The notes under the pieces were generated by a model. The model saw nothing but the letters and a program-made list of their open reading frames with translations, had not been told where the DNA came from and searched no databases. Of a stretch of 64,000 nt of DNA, positions 8,269 through 16,905 are shown one piece after another (the first letter of the stretch is position 1; each line of letters begins with the position of its first letter). Origin of the DNA: Gammaproteobacteria bacterium. GTDB taxonomy: Bacteria > Pseudomonadota > Gammaproteobacteria > Pseudomonadales > IMCC2047. The translations under genes and the position numbers were made by a program. Location: NCBI GenBank assembly GCA_021773395.1, contig JAJFKB010000010.1, positions 124,001-188,000 on the forward strand, in the 5' to 3' direction.

Positions 8269-10344
8269 CTACCAGGACTTCCTTATTTCAGCAAAAACGC
8301 TCCGCCCGGCAAGAGGCAAATCATTGGGTATCAGCCCTGGTGCCAGCGATGGTTCAAAGGCATCTTCATCAGTCAGATTACGAACCGAAATTGTCAGATC
8401 CACACCTCGCAGCAACTCCTTGCCAATAAGCGTCAAATCCAAGATGGTGTAGTCGTCAACTCCTGGCCGTAGATCACCAATAGCTCGCTCGCGATCCATG
8501 ACGTGATTTAGCTGGGCGTTTAAACTCCAGCCCGGCATTAACTCATAATCTGCCCGCAGATAAAGTTGCTGCTGCGGCGCATTCGGTGCGTCTCCATCCG
8601 TATCCTCATCCTCCGAGTCCTGCAGCGCATAATTGCCGCGCACAGTGAACTCATCGCTCACCGTCCACTCAAACTCCCATTCCAGACCCTGACCGGTTTG
8701 ATCACCGGTGTTCCGAGCTACTGGTGTAAAACGAATAATATCCTGCATTTCATAGTAAAAAATATTCAAACCCATGCGCAAGCTGCTGGAAGGGGTATAG
8801 TCAAAAGCCAGCTCATAAGTGTTGATAATCTCTGGATCCAGATTATCGTTACCAATCGCTATGGGGTTGTTAATATTGAATTGCTCAGCAAATGACGGCG
8901 CACGGAATGCTCTTCCATAAAGCAATTTAGTGGTTAAATTATTCGCTGTATCCCAGACCAGTGCGAAACGCGGATTTACCGTATCACCAAAGTCTGAGTA
9001 ATGGTCATAGCGCACACCGGCTGTTAAAGACCAGTCACGTATCAATTTCCATTCGTCCTGGATAAAAAGATAGGATACTTCGCGAACTTCTTCGCGGTTG
9101 AATGGCGCTATATCAGAGACATCAATCAACCCTCCCAGCGGAACTGGTAGCGCTCCAGCAGGTGTAATAGCGGTCATGAAATTCTTGGTTTCTTCTATGC
9201 GGTACTGATCCTGATAGTGATAGCCCGCTCCCAGTCTTATGTCATGCCCGTCAAAGCCAGTATAGAAGCCTGATGTATCAAACCTATAATGCCTTTCGTA
9301 GACATCAGGCTTACCAATGACCCCATCAGGAAAGCCACCTGGAAATATCGTATTAAATGCGCCTGGAGGGAATAGCACTAAATCTGTTTCAATTGACACA
9401 TCAAAGTAGCTCGCTTTGACCTCAATTTCCCAGTCTTCCAGATTTTTGTTCTGATAAGTTATATCAAAATTTAACCTGTCACTTTCACCCTCCCCTATTG
9501 GGTCAAGTGCTTGGCTGGCACCTGCACCGGATTGCACATCTCTACGCGCTTGATACCCTGCTCTAAGCCTCCAAATTCCGTTGGAAACATCCAACCTGAA
9601 GTCTAATGATTTTCTTCCTAAATTTATTCCCTCCGGAGCCAAAGATGCAGTCGTGAAAAATGCTTGATCTAATATCGATTGAATATCAGAGTTAACTTCT
9701 TCACTCTGCCCATTCGTGTCCAAAACCTCTAATGACAAAGATAATTCCCAATCATCAATAGCGCCTCCATATTGAGCCCACGCTCGAACTGTATTGAAGG
9801 TGCTCGCCATAACACCCATCTCAGCCCCATCAATTTCGCTAGAGTTCTTTGTAACTATATTTATAGTACCTGCAAAAGCATCTGCACCATATACGGCCGA
9901 CCCAGGTCCACGAATTACTTCAATGCGAGAGATTGCTTCGACTGGCATCCCAGCCCAGACCTCTCCTCTATTCCCAAAGAGGAGACTCGTAATAGGGCTT
10001 CCATTAATTAAGATTAATACTTGAGGGTTAAATTCAGAAAAAATACCACGGACAACAAAAATAGGCTCGTAACCACCTGCTTTTTTAGAAACATGCAGTC
10101 CAGGAACAAGCTCTAAAGCTTCAGTTATATCTTTTGCCCCAATAGCGCGGATATCACTTGAAGTTATTACACTAGCTACAGCCGGGGCTTTTGCGATGGG
10201 CTGCTTTCGACCAGTAGCAATACTGATAAAGTCTTCGTCACCATAGGAAAGTGACAGCTCATCTTCTTCGTCAATCCCTGCATAAGAAAAATTGCTTACC
10301 AAAAAGACTGAAATCACCATTAAGGAGAATTTCTTAAACATCAT
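8269..10344 (-). CDS. TonB-dependent outer membrane receptor
   Basis: The 691-residue protein has a signal peptide (~1-22), a plug domain (~45-170; PGLHVSKKAGGYEPIFVVRG and IEVIRGPGSAVYGADAFAGT are diagnostic) and a C-terminal 22-strand-type barrel ending in an aromatic residue (RKSW). A segment before the plug (EDELSLSYGDEDFISIATGR) may serve as a TonB box region. There is no N-terminal signalling domain of the FecA type. It is the first gene of the sensing trio and lies 80 bases downstream of the citrate-synthase-like pair, on the same strand, so it may belong to their operon or have a promoter in the 80-base gap. Substrate unknown; the neighbours suggest a small carboxylate or chelate rather than a sugar, but that is inference. 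Confidence 0.92.
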   Translation of the reverse strand: MMFKKFSLMVISVFLVSNFSYAGIDEEDELSLSYGDEDFISIATGRKQPIAKAPAVASVITSSDIRAIGAKDITEALELVPGLHVSKKAGGYEPIFVVRGIFSEFNPQVLILINGSPITSLLFGNRGEVWAGMPVEAISRIEVIRGPGSAVYGADAFAGTINIVTKNSSEIDGAEMGVMASTFNTVRAWAQYGGAIDDWELSLSLEVLDTNGQSEEVNSDIQSILDQAFFTTASLAPEGINLGRKSLDFRLDVSNGIWRLRAGYQARRDVQSGAGASQALDPIGEGESDRLNFDITYQNKNLEDWEIEVKASYFDVSIETDLVLFPPGAFNTIFPGGFPDGVIGKPDVYERHYRFDTSGFYTGFDGHDIRLGAGYHYQDQYRIEETKNFMTAITPAGALPVPLGGLIDVSDIAPFNREEVREVSYLFIQDEWKLIRDWSLTAGVRYDHYSDFGDTVNPRFALVWDTANNLTTKLLYGRAFRAPSFAEQFNINNPIAIGNDNLDPEIINTYELAFDYTPSSSLRMGLNIFYYEMQDIIRFTPVARNTGDQTGQGLEWEFEWTVSDEFTVRGNYALQDSEDEDTDGDAPNAPQQQLYLRADYELMPGWSLNAQLNHVMDRERAIGDLRPGVDDYTILDLTLIGKELLRGVDLTISVRNLTDEDAFEPSLAPGLIPNDLPLAGRSVFAEIRKSW

Positions 10345-10424
10345 ACTACCTCATTAGACATGGGTTTATACCATCCAGATTGTGACCATTTCCCATTTAT
10401 AGCTATATAGTCTAGACGGTTTTT

Positions 10425-11264
10425 CTATTTTTCCCATTTTCTTAGAGGTTTTCCTTCGTAATGTATCCGCTCGCAACTCAAGGGGAAAAAGGTTCCAACT
10501 GGTTTATGGCGGGCATCAGAATAACAAGCAATCATGCCTGCTGAATATATAACTGATGCTGCATAATAAAACTCCTCAGCAGAAAGCCCCTGATCGGCGC
10601 ACAGTGCCGCTGTTAATCCACCTATATTTAAAACGGCTCTGTATCTCTTTTTTGAAAGAATTTTTTCTATATCTAGCGCTAGTTTGACATGTGTACCATT
10701 ATCAAAATCTAACGATTTTGCCAACCGCATTGCATGTGGAACTCTTTCATCGTTGTTTATTATTGGGCGCCCAAAACCCGTGGGGATTTGTCGAGTAGTT
10801 TTTATGCTGCCAATAACAAAACTCTGCAAATCTCCACCCTCATCAACAAATTGCTTGGCATTCTTAATAAACTCGACGGCTGCATAATTTGCTTGCCCAC
10901 CATAATACTTACCCTCAGACACAGCTATAGCGCTGGACATTCCTATCATCGCCGTAGCTCTTGCTGTTCCGCAAAGAGCCGCTACTCGATTATTCCAAAT
11001 CCTCGGTTCGGGATAGCTAGTACAAATTACCCATAGCCTGCTAAAAAGTTCTATTTGCGATTTTGAAAAAAATTTTCCAGTAATACTAAAATACCAAACC
11101 TCTACCCAAGATTTATCGAATAAATCAGTAAAAACATCCAAGCCTCTAAAAACAACACGGTCGCCTGCAAACCAAGCTCCCATCTCAGTAACCCAGTTAT
11201 CCTCGCTGTCGATTAAGGGCTGAGGACCATCAGGAACATTTTTATTTACTCTATTTTTATTCAT
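10425..11264 (-). CDS. Divergent citrate-synthase-like protein, subunit 2
   Basis: At 279 residues it has the length of the short citrate synthase/citryl-CoA lyase type, not of full citrate synthase (about 430). The superfamily landmarks are present but altered. GKYYGGQAN (118-126) stands where citrate synthases have a His-Gly-Gly-Ala-Asn motif, with Tyr for the catalytic His. GFGRPI (163-168) replaces the GFGH motif, with Arg for His. An Asp-Ala-Arg (250-252) sits where the catalytic Asp is expected. Its start overlaps the upstream paralogue's end by four bases (ATGA), so the two are translationally coupled and probably form a heteromer. The DNA is visibly richer in A and T than its neighbours. 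Catalysis by the normal citrate synthase mechanism is unlikely; the reaction is unknown. Confidence 0.75.
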   Translation of the reverse strand: MNKNRVNKNVPDGPQPLIDSEDNWVTEMGAWFAGDRVVFRGLDVFTDLFDKSWVEVWYFSITGKFFSKSQIELFSRLWVICTSYPEPRIWNNRVAALCGTARATAMIGMSSAIAVSEGKYYGGQANYAAVEFIKNAKQFVDEGGDLQSFVIGSIKTTRQIPTGFGRPIINNDERVPHAMRLAKSLDFDNGTHVKLALDIEKILSKKRYRAVLNIGGLTAALCADQGLSAEEFYYAASVIYSAGMIACYSDARHKPVGTFFPLSCERIHYEGKPLRKWEK

Positions 11265-12073
11265 TTACGTCCTGGATCATTTGTTAATTTAAGGCCATCT
11301 CCAAAAAAAGGGTATTTTTTTAATCCATTGTTTCGTTGTTCTAAAGCGTGAGCTCCAGCTCCAGGTAGCCTTAACATAAGATATAGCATTTCAGACTGCT
11401 CTTCATTAAAACCCAAATCTATAAAAGCAGCAGCAGCTACACTTACCATATTAATTGGGTAGTTAGCGGTTTCCTCCAAATTTAGCCTGTGTTTTTTTAA
11501 CCACCGCAGAGAGTCTGCACCATTATGTCCCGCCAAATATTCGAGTACTTGCTTTATTGGTGTCGAAACCGAACTCCCATAGGGGTCAAAACCAGGAATA
11601 TGTTCTATTTCCGGCCATACTTTTACTTCCTCATCCTTTTGGTAGTCTTTTAGGCATGAATGCCAAGCCACAATATCTACGCCGCATTCTTTCCATATTT
11701 TAACTGCCAAATAAAGCTCTCTAGCTCCACAATACTCTCCGGATCCCGGCCCAAGAGCTGCCATTAGACAGGAAGCTGAAAGAGACCCCCCTACCCCACC
11801 ATTCATAGCCGCCCGCACACTCAGATCACGAGGACCGGGATTAGCTATAGCCACCGCCAAGCCCTCAAGCAACTTGGCCTGGCTTTTTGAAGGAGGTTCG
11901 AGCTTAAACAGCAGATAAAGGTATTCTATCCAGCTTATTTTGCCTAACAGATCACCATAGACATCAAACCCTGAGCAATAACAGGCGGCAGCGGCGAAGG
12001 GGTTGTCAGGTTCTGGAATTTCTTGCCAAATTTTAGAGTGTATAACTTCTTTTTTCTTTTCCTGATCCGACAT
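11261..12073 (-). CDS. Divergent citrate-synthase-like protein, subunit 1
   Basis: This 270-residue protein is a second short citrate-synthase superfamily member. The fold signature is recognisable in the helical N-terminal part (FDVYGDLLGKISWIEYLYLL), the motif region GSGEYCGARE (110-119) and PGFDPYG (160-166), and near the C-terminus PGAGAHALEQ (237-246), which resembles the end of citryl-CoA lyases. The histidines expected at the first two motifs are absent (Glu-Tyr-Cys and Asp instead). The gene starts 7 bases after the TPP enzyme and overlaps the next paralogue by four bases. Two degenerate citrate-synthase halves plus a TPP enzyme form a tight three-gene operon whose product I do not know. 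Confidence 0.75.
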   Translation of the reverse strand: MSDQEKKKEVIHSKIWQEIPEPDNPFAAAACYCSGFDVYGDLLGKISWIEYLYLLFKLEPPSKSQAKLLEGLAVAIANPGPRDLSVRAAMNGGVGGSLSASCLMAALGPGSGEYCGARELYLAVKIWKECGVDIVAWHSCLKDYQKDEEVKVWPEIEHIPGFDPYGSSVSTPIKQVLEYLAGHNGADSLRWLKKHRLNLEETANYPINMVSVAAAAFIDLGFNEEQSEMLYLMLRLPGAGAHALEQRNNGLKKYPFFGDGLKLTNDPGRK

Positions 12074-12080
12074 GAGACTG

Positions 12081-13955
12081 TTAATTCATCCCTTTGATAC
12101 GGGTGGCTATTGGCGGCACTTCGTTGGGGTCAATAATGACCTCGAGTAGGGTCGGCCCTTTACGCGTACACATTACGTCTATATTTAACTCTTGCAAATC
12201 ACGTGGAGTGGAAACCTGATAGCCTGGCACTCCAAGTGATTCAGCCAACCGGGAATAATTAATCGGCGTTAATTGATGCGCGATACTTTCCGAATTGTTA
12301 AGTATTTGCCCATGCTTGACCATCCCGAGACAAGAATCTTTCATCACAAGAAAGATAATGGGCAAGCATTCCTCTAAAGCGACAGTAATTTCATTGCCAA
12401 ACATCAGGAAACTTGCGTCACCTACAATACAGACTACCGGCTCACCGGGATTCGCCAGAGCCGTTCCAATAGAGCTTCCAGGCGACCAACCCATCGAGCA
12501 AAACTCGGCGCACACCTGAAACAGGGCGTTATTGCGAGTCCTGCGCCCGTTATCGTAGCGGTGCTGGGGATTATTCCAACGTGAAACTTGGCGCCGCTGA
12601 CCGACACGCCGATCAAAGGGATTCAAATAATGAATCGCCCAAGCCAGATTATTCCCCGTATCGGCAAGAAACCGGGTGTTGACCGGAAAAATCCGCGTCA
12701 GCTGATGCATTAACCATTGAGGCTTGATAGGAATCGAGTCATCAAATATTTTTCTTGGCTCATCCAATTCAAAATGCATGACATTTTCACAGCCCTTGCC
12801 ATCGATTTTGGCTTCTTCAAGTTGCTGCTTCCTTTGACTGCCTTCTTTGCCAATCTCAGAGTCTTTCATCGGTTTCGAGGCGAGGTTATCAATCACGCGC
12901 TCGAATATCGAAGAGATCCGACCTCGCACATGCAGCTTGGCCATGGGAGAGCGCATGAGATTTGATTCCGACTCCTCAACATGAACCAGACGACTATTCA
13001 ATATTGCCGATTTATCCCACGCATTTGAAGTAAACTCACCCAGTGAAGCACCGGCCACCACAACAGTATCGACTTCAGGATCATTTAACGCATCAATAGC
13101 GCTCTGATGTCCGGCAAAACCTATCACACCCCTGAATAACGGATGATAGGGGCTGATAAAACTTTTTCCGTCTGGTGTGGCTAACAAAGGCGCATCCAGC
13201 AGACAGGCTACATCAACAATCTGGCTTGCCGCTTCACGAGCCCCAACGCCCAGTACAAAAACAGTCTTTTTTGAGGTCGACAACGTTTTACATAATTCCG
13301 CGATCGCATAATCATCCTGCAGCACAGGCTGTCTCATGATCTTGGAAATATTATAGGAGGGGCCGTGCGGAACCTGGGAATAAAATATATCTGCAGGGAT
13401 ACTCAAGTGCACCGGGCCATAGGGCGGACTTAATGCCGTCATAATTGCGGTAATCAGCTTATGTTCAAACTGCTGTACGTGACTAACCAAGGTATTGTAA
13501 CGCGTACAAAACTGATACATTCCCACCACGTTAACGCCGGTATCTCCGGATTCCTGCATGGCCTTGCGGCCAAATTTTTCCTGAGCAGTTTGCGGAGTGA
13601 TGACCAGCAGCGGCGTATTGTTTTCATAGGACGAGGCCACACCGGTAATCATATTGGTAGCGCCAGGACCGGTGGTTGAACAGCAAACGCCTAATTTTCC
13701 GGTATTACGAGCATAGGCGTCAGCCATGAATGCAGCACTGGTTTCATGACGCGCGACAACGGGGCGAGGACCACCTCTGCGCGCACTTCTGGCCAAAGCA
13801 TTATAAAGAGGCTCAATGGCACCGCCGGGAATTCCGAAGACGTATTCAACATTAAGCTGTTCTAAATAAGAGACCAGCAGGTCTCCCAACTCGACAGGCT
13901 CAGACTTCCGCTTTTCTTCGCGAAGCTCCTCCAATCCAAATACATCGGCGCTCAT
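12081..13955 (-). CDS. Thiamine-diphosphate-dependent enzyme, acetolactate-synthase-like
   Basis: The 624-residue protein has the three-domain layout of acetolactate synthase/2-hydroxyacyl-CoA lyase enzymes: Pyr domain (~25-190), central domain (~210-350) and PP domain (~410-610). The glutamate that activates the cofactor is present (RHETSAAF, Glu71). The metal-binding motif runs from GDAS (Asp513) to Asp540 in MKDSCLG, where most family members have Asn-Asn; Asp540 takes the second ligand position. A linker of about 60 polar residues (~355-410) and a basic segment (VGQRRQVSRWNNPQHRY, ~451-467) are unusual. It heads the operon with two citrate-synthase-like genes, so it is not the housekeeping acetolactate synthase. 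No small regulatory subunit gene is nearby. Probable chemistry: decarboxylation or carboligation of a 2-oxoacid, or lysis of an acyl-CoA; substrate unknown. Confidence 0.85.
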   Translation of the reverse strand: MSADVFGLEELREEKRKSEPVELGDLLVSYLEQLNVEYVFGIPGGAIEPLYNALARSARRGGPRPVVARHETSAAFMADAYARNTGKLGVCCSTTGPGATNMITGVASSYENNTPLLVITPQTAQEKFGRKAMQESGDTGVNVVGMYQFCTRYNTLVSHVQQFEHKLITAIMTALSPPYGPVHLSIPADIFYSQVPHGPSYNISKIMRQPVLQDDYAIAELCKTLSTSKKTVFVLGVGAREAASQIVDVACLLDAPLLATPDGKSFISPYHPLFRGVIGFAGHQSAIDALNDPEVDTVVVAGASLGEFTSNAWDKSAILNSRLVHVEESESNLMRSPMAKLHVRGRISSIFERVIDNLASKPMKDSEIGKEGSQRKQQLEEAKIDGKGCENVMHFELDEPRKIFDDSIPIKPQWLMHQLTRIFPVNTRFLADTGNNLAWAIHYLNPFDRRVGQRRQVSRWNNPQHRYDNGRRTRNNALFQVCAEFCSMGWSPGSSIGTALANPGEPVVCIVGDASFLMFGNEITVALEECLPIIFLVMKDSCLGMVKHGQILNNSESIAHQLTPINYSRLAESLGVPGYQVSTPRDLQELNIDVMCTRKGPTLLEVIIDPNEVPPIATRIKGMN

Positions 13956-14166
13956 TGCGCTACTCGCTGCTTAGTTATTTTTTTTCTAAGGTTGGTTATT
14001 CTACCCACAAGCCGCCTCGATTCCCTATCATTTGCGGCTATTTATATAATAAATTACTTTAACTTCGCAACCTTAATTGCTTTTTTTATTACAAATTATT
14101 GATTCGAATCTAATGCTACCACTAGACAAAGCGCCTTTATTTTTGCCTGCACTGCCCGCCAACGCT

Positions 14167-15033
14167 TTAGTGAGTCACGCCGATAGCTCCCGGCAACCTG
14201 ATGTCCATCGCTATGGGGAGATGGTCTGAGATGGAATTATGCATCACCTCCACCTTTTCGATTTCCAGGCTTGGACTCACCAGTATATGGTCATAATTAT
14301 AGATCGGGCGCCAGCTTGGATACGTGTTATAGCTGCCCTGAGCCGAGCGTAAACCAATATCGCTCAAGGGCGAAAGCTTGAGCACGCGCTCGGCCCGGCT
14401 ATTCAGATCACCCATCACAACAACGTGGCGATAATCTGCAATCAGCTCGCGGATATAGGAAAGCTGATTCCTCCTGGCCCGCTGCCCCAAAGAAAGGTGC
14501 AGCAGAACCAACACTAGCGGCTCCGCCAACGAGCCAAACTGCATGAAAATTGCTCCACGCCCGGGCAACATTCCCGGCAGCTTATGATCTTCAATCGAGT
14601 TTGGCTTTGGACGACTCAGCACACCATTACTGTGTTGTGCAAATTTACCCAGGTTCCGGTTGAGCTGCTGATACCAATAGGGAAACCCCGCCGCTTCGGC
14701 CAGATATTGAACCTGATTAATATGACCTGATCGGATACTGCCACCGTCTGCTTCCTGCAAGGCGACAATATCATAATTCGCGAGTAACCGGGCAATCCGG
14801 TCTAGATTCTGGGATCGCCCCTGATTCGGCAAGATATGCTGCCACCCGCGTGTCAGATAATGCCGATAAGAATGGCTATGTATACCCACCTGAATATTAT
14901 AACTGAGCAGCCTTAAATGGGTACGGGCTGCGCGCCAGCTGTGCTCTCCTGACGCGCTATGATCATAGGAGACAATGGTCGCAGGCTCGCAACCAGCTGT
15001 ACGTTTTAAGTTAGTTGAGAAACGCCGAAGCAT
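14167..15033 (-). CDS. Endonuclease/exonuclease/phosphatase (EEP) family protein
   Basis: The 288-residue protein contains the EEP order of motifs: LLSYNIQVGIHS (~43-54, metal-binding Asn), LQEADGGS (catalytic Glu), GDLNSRA (Asp-x-Asn) and the terminal SDHLPI (Asp-His pair). Such enzymes cut phosphodiester or phosphomonoester bonds in DNA, inositol phosphates or sphingomyelin. No signal peptide is evident, so it is probably cytoplasmic. Upstream on the same strand is dsbA; the downstream gap to the TPP enzyme gene (211 bases, AT-rich) likely carries that operon's promoter. The substrate cannot be assigned from sequence. Confidence 0.85.
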   Translation of the reverse strand: MLRRFSTNLKRTAGCEPATIVSYDHSASGEHSWRAARTHLRLLSYNIQVGIHSHSYRHYLTRGWQHILPNQGRSQNLDRIARLLANYDIVALQEADGGSIRSGHINQVQYLAEAAGFPYWYQQLNRNLGKFAQHSNGVLSRPKPNSIEDHKLPGMLPGRGAIFMQFGSLAEPLVLVLLHLSLGQRARRNQLSYIRELIADYRHVVVMGDLNSRAERVLKLSPLSDIGLRSAQGSYNTYPSWRPIYNYDHILVSPSLEIEKVEVMHNSISDHLPIAMDIRLPGAIGVTH

Positions 15034-15159
15034 TTATTTTGCCACTCCTCTCACTGCGCCACAAAACTCTTCTATCACAGGGGCCGGAACCGCAAAAATT
15101 GGCGCGTTCAAATCTGCAGCAACTATACATCAGCCAAGACGTACATCAGCCAGGGTGCT

Positions 15160-15801
15160 TTAGCTGGTTTTCTTCTGCCTTTCTTTGTTAATCAAAAACT
15201 CAACCACATCGAACAATTCCTTATCGCCGCCCTTCATACCCATACCAACACGATACTTCCCATTAACAATAATAGCAGGCACCCCGGTAGCGCGGTATTT
15301 TCTTTGGTTCATTTGCGCTTTTTGTAGTTTGCTACTGACTGAAAAAGACTTAAACGCCTGATTAAAGTCTTTTTCCGCTACCCCGTGTTGGGCAAAAAAA
15401 GCCGCCAACGAAGCTTGATCCGAAATATTCTCCCTTCGCTCATGCATCGCTTTAAAAAGCGCAGGATGTGTTTCTTTTTCTACACCCAACAATGCGGCTG
15501 CATAATAGGCCCTGGCATGCGTCACCCAATGTCGCGCCAATACTGCGGGCATTCTTTTAAACTCAACATCCTGCGGCAGCTTTTTAATCCACGCCTCAAG
15601 CCTGGGTTCTAACGCATAACAGTGCGGACAGCCGTACCAAAACAGTTCCAGCACCTCTATTTTGCCGGAATTTCCGGTAGCAACCGGATCGGGAAGCTCT
15701 GCATAATGCTCCCCCTCCAGGTAAGGACCACTGGCCTCTGCACAGGCCAACAAAGGAATCATTAACAACATCAGCAGACTTTTCTTTAATACTCGTATCA
15801 T
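15160..15801 (-). CDS. dsbA: Thiol:disulfide interchange protein DsbA
   Basis: The 213-residue periplasmic oxidase introduces disulfides into exported proteins. It has an export signal (~1-23) and the active-site segment WYGCPHCY (~54-61), whose Cys-Pro-His-Cys is the DsbA signature. The cis-proline side of the fold is visible as TGVPAIIVNG (~170-179). The end of the signal (IPLLACAE) could also be read as a lipoprotein cleavage site, which would tether it to a membrane; an ordinary signal peptidase cut after AEA is also possible. It follows cytochrome c4 on the same strand, separated by a terminator; the cytochrome c4-dsbA-EEP order resembles Pseudomonas. Confidence 0.95.
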   Translation of the reverse strand: MIRVLKKSLLMLLMIPLLACAEASGPYLEGEHYAELPDPVATGNSGKIEVLELFWYGCPHCYALEPRLEAWIKKLPQDVEFKRMPAVLARHWVTHARAYYAAALLGVEKETHPALFKAMHERRENISDQASLAAFFAQHGVAEKDFNQAFKSFSVSSKLQKAQMNQRKYRATGVPAIIVNGKYRVGMGMKGGDKELFDVVEFLINKERQKKTS

Positions 15802-15927
15802 CCGATAACTCCATTTCTATTTGTTCGTGGATCTATGACCATCTAATCGGCAAAAATGTCACTTATGACACTCAATAATTCACATTATTTCACGCTTTCA
15901 CCTAAACCATGCTGCCGCAGCATCCAC

Positions 15928-15956
15928 AAAAAAGGGTGGCCAGGCCACCCTTTTTC
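15928..15956 (-). terminator. Bidirectional-looking intrinsic terminator after cytochrome c4
   Basis: GGGTGGCC (15934-15941) pairs with GGCCACCC (15943-15950), flanked by six A residues on one side and five T residues on the other. Read on the minus strand it closes the cytochrome c4 transcript before dsbA. Confidence 0.85.
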
Positions 15957-15976
15957 GGGAACTGTTGGTTTCGCCT

Positions 15977-16582
15977 TTAACGAAGGCCGGCAATATAACT
16001 TGCCAACGCAGCGATCTCTTTATCATTTAACCGATAAGTCACCTGGCGCATTATTTTTCCGTCACCGTCGTTCGTTCGCTGTCCGTCGCGGAAAGCTTTT
16101 AACTGGGTGACTGTGTATCCAGCATGCTGACCTCCCAGCGAGGGATAACCTGCCGCTGCATTTCCCGAGCCACTTGGAGAATGGCAGGCTGTACAAGCCG
16201 CCACACCAATACTGCCATCGCCAGCGCGGTACAGTCGCTCACCAATAACCAGCATGTCTTTATCTGCTTCTCCAACCACTATTGACTGGCTTGCATAATA
16301 GGCTGCAATATCTTCCAGATCCTGATCAGATTTACCATCCAGCTGGCCGGTCATAGTAGGCACAGGACGCGCATTGGACATAATATCCTTCATTTGTTTA
16401 ACCAAATACTTCGCATTCTGCCCTGCCAGTTTCGGGAAGGCATCAGCTGGGCTATTACCATCTGCCCCGTGGCATGCACCACAGGCAATTGCTTTTGTTT
16501 GGCCGGCTTGAGCATCACCGTCGGCCATCGCATGACCAAAAATACCCAGCAACAAAATCAGGCTTAACACTTGCTTTTTCAT
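15977..16582 (-). CDS. Dihaem cytochrome c4
   Basis: The protein has 201 residues from the chosen start. It has a signal peptide (MKKQVLSLILLLGIFGHAMA) and two similar cytochrome c domains, each with a haem site: CGACHG and CTACHS. Methionines for the distal haem positions are seen in PVPTMTG and DGKIMRQ. Cytochrome c4 passes electrons in the periplasm, commonly to terminal oxidases such as the cytochrome c oxidase encoded at 29-33 kb. I moved the start from the longer frame (16606) to ATG 16582 because it gives a clean signal peptide and has an AGGA ribosome site seven bases upstream. Confidence 0.93.
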   Translation of the reverse strand: MKKQVLSLILLLGIFGHAMADGDAQAGQTKAIACGACHGADGNSPADAFPKLAGQNAKYLVKQMKDIMSNARPVPTMTGQLDGKSDQDLEDIAAYYASQSIVVGEADKDMLVIGERLYRAGDGSIGVAACTACHSPSGSGNAAAGYPSLGGQHAGYTVTQLKAFRDGQRTNDGDGKIMRQVTYRLNDKEIAALASYIAGLR

Positions 16583-16905
16583 TGATAATCCTAAGTTAAT
16601 TCTCATTCATTCACATTCTATGCTTATCAGTCAGCCGGTGGCTGTATAAGCACCCCACATTTCAGTACAACCCAAAATTTGTTCAGCACAATCTGCTGGA
16701 ACTTATCTCTAGCTCCTTACAAAGGCAGGCTGTTCGCCATTCGCACATCAGAACACCGCGAAGTATATACTATTCTTTTATCTAACGGGAGTCCTAACAC
16801 CCGCATCTCGTCGCGCCAACTCTTGCTAAACCTCGTCCGCCTCTATACATTATTTTTTAACAATGATAGGGTCGACGCCCTTAAATTTACAATCGCAGCA
16901 AAACC
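16583..16905. other. Intergenic region between cytochrome c4 and engB, with one hairpin
   Basis: This 323-base divergent spacer holds promoters for both genes. The only clear structure is a two-part hairpin at 16621-16652: outer arms TGCTTAT / ATAAGCA and inner arms CAGCC / GGCTG. I see no gene in it; the short open frames have no ribosome sites or family resemblance. Confidence 0.5.

Noticed and set aside
10410-10417. GTCTAGAC palindrome in the gap between the citrate-synthase-like gene and the TonB receptor
   Set aside because: Eight bases is too short, and no promoter elements beside it are convincing.
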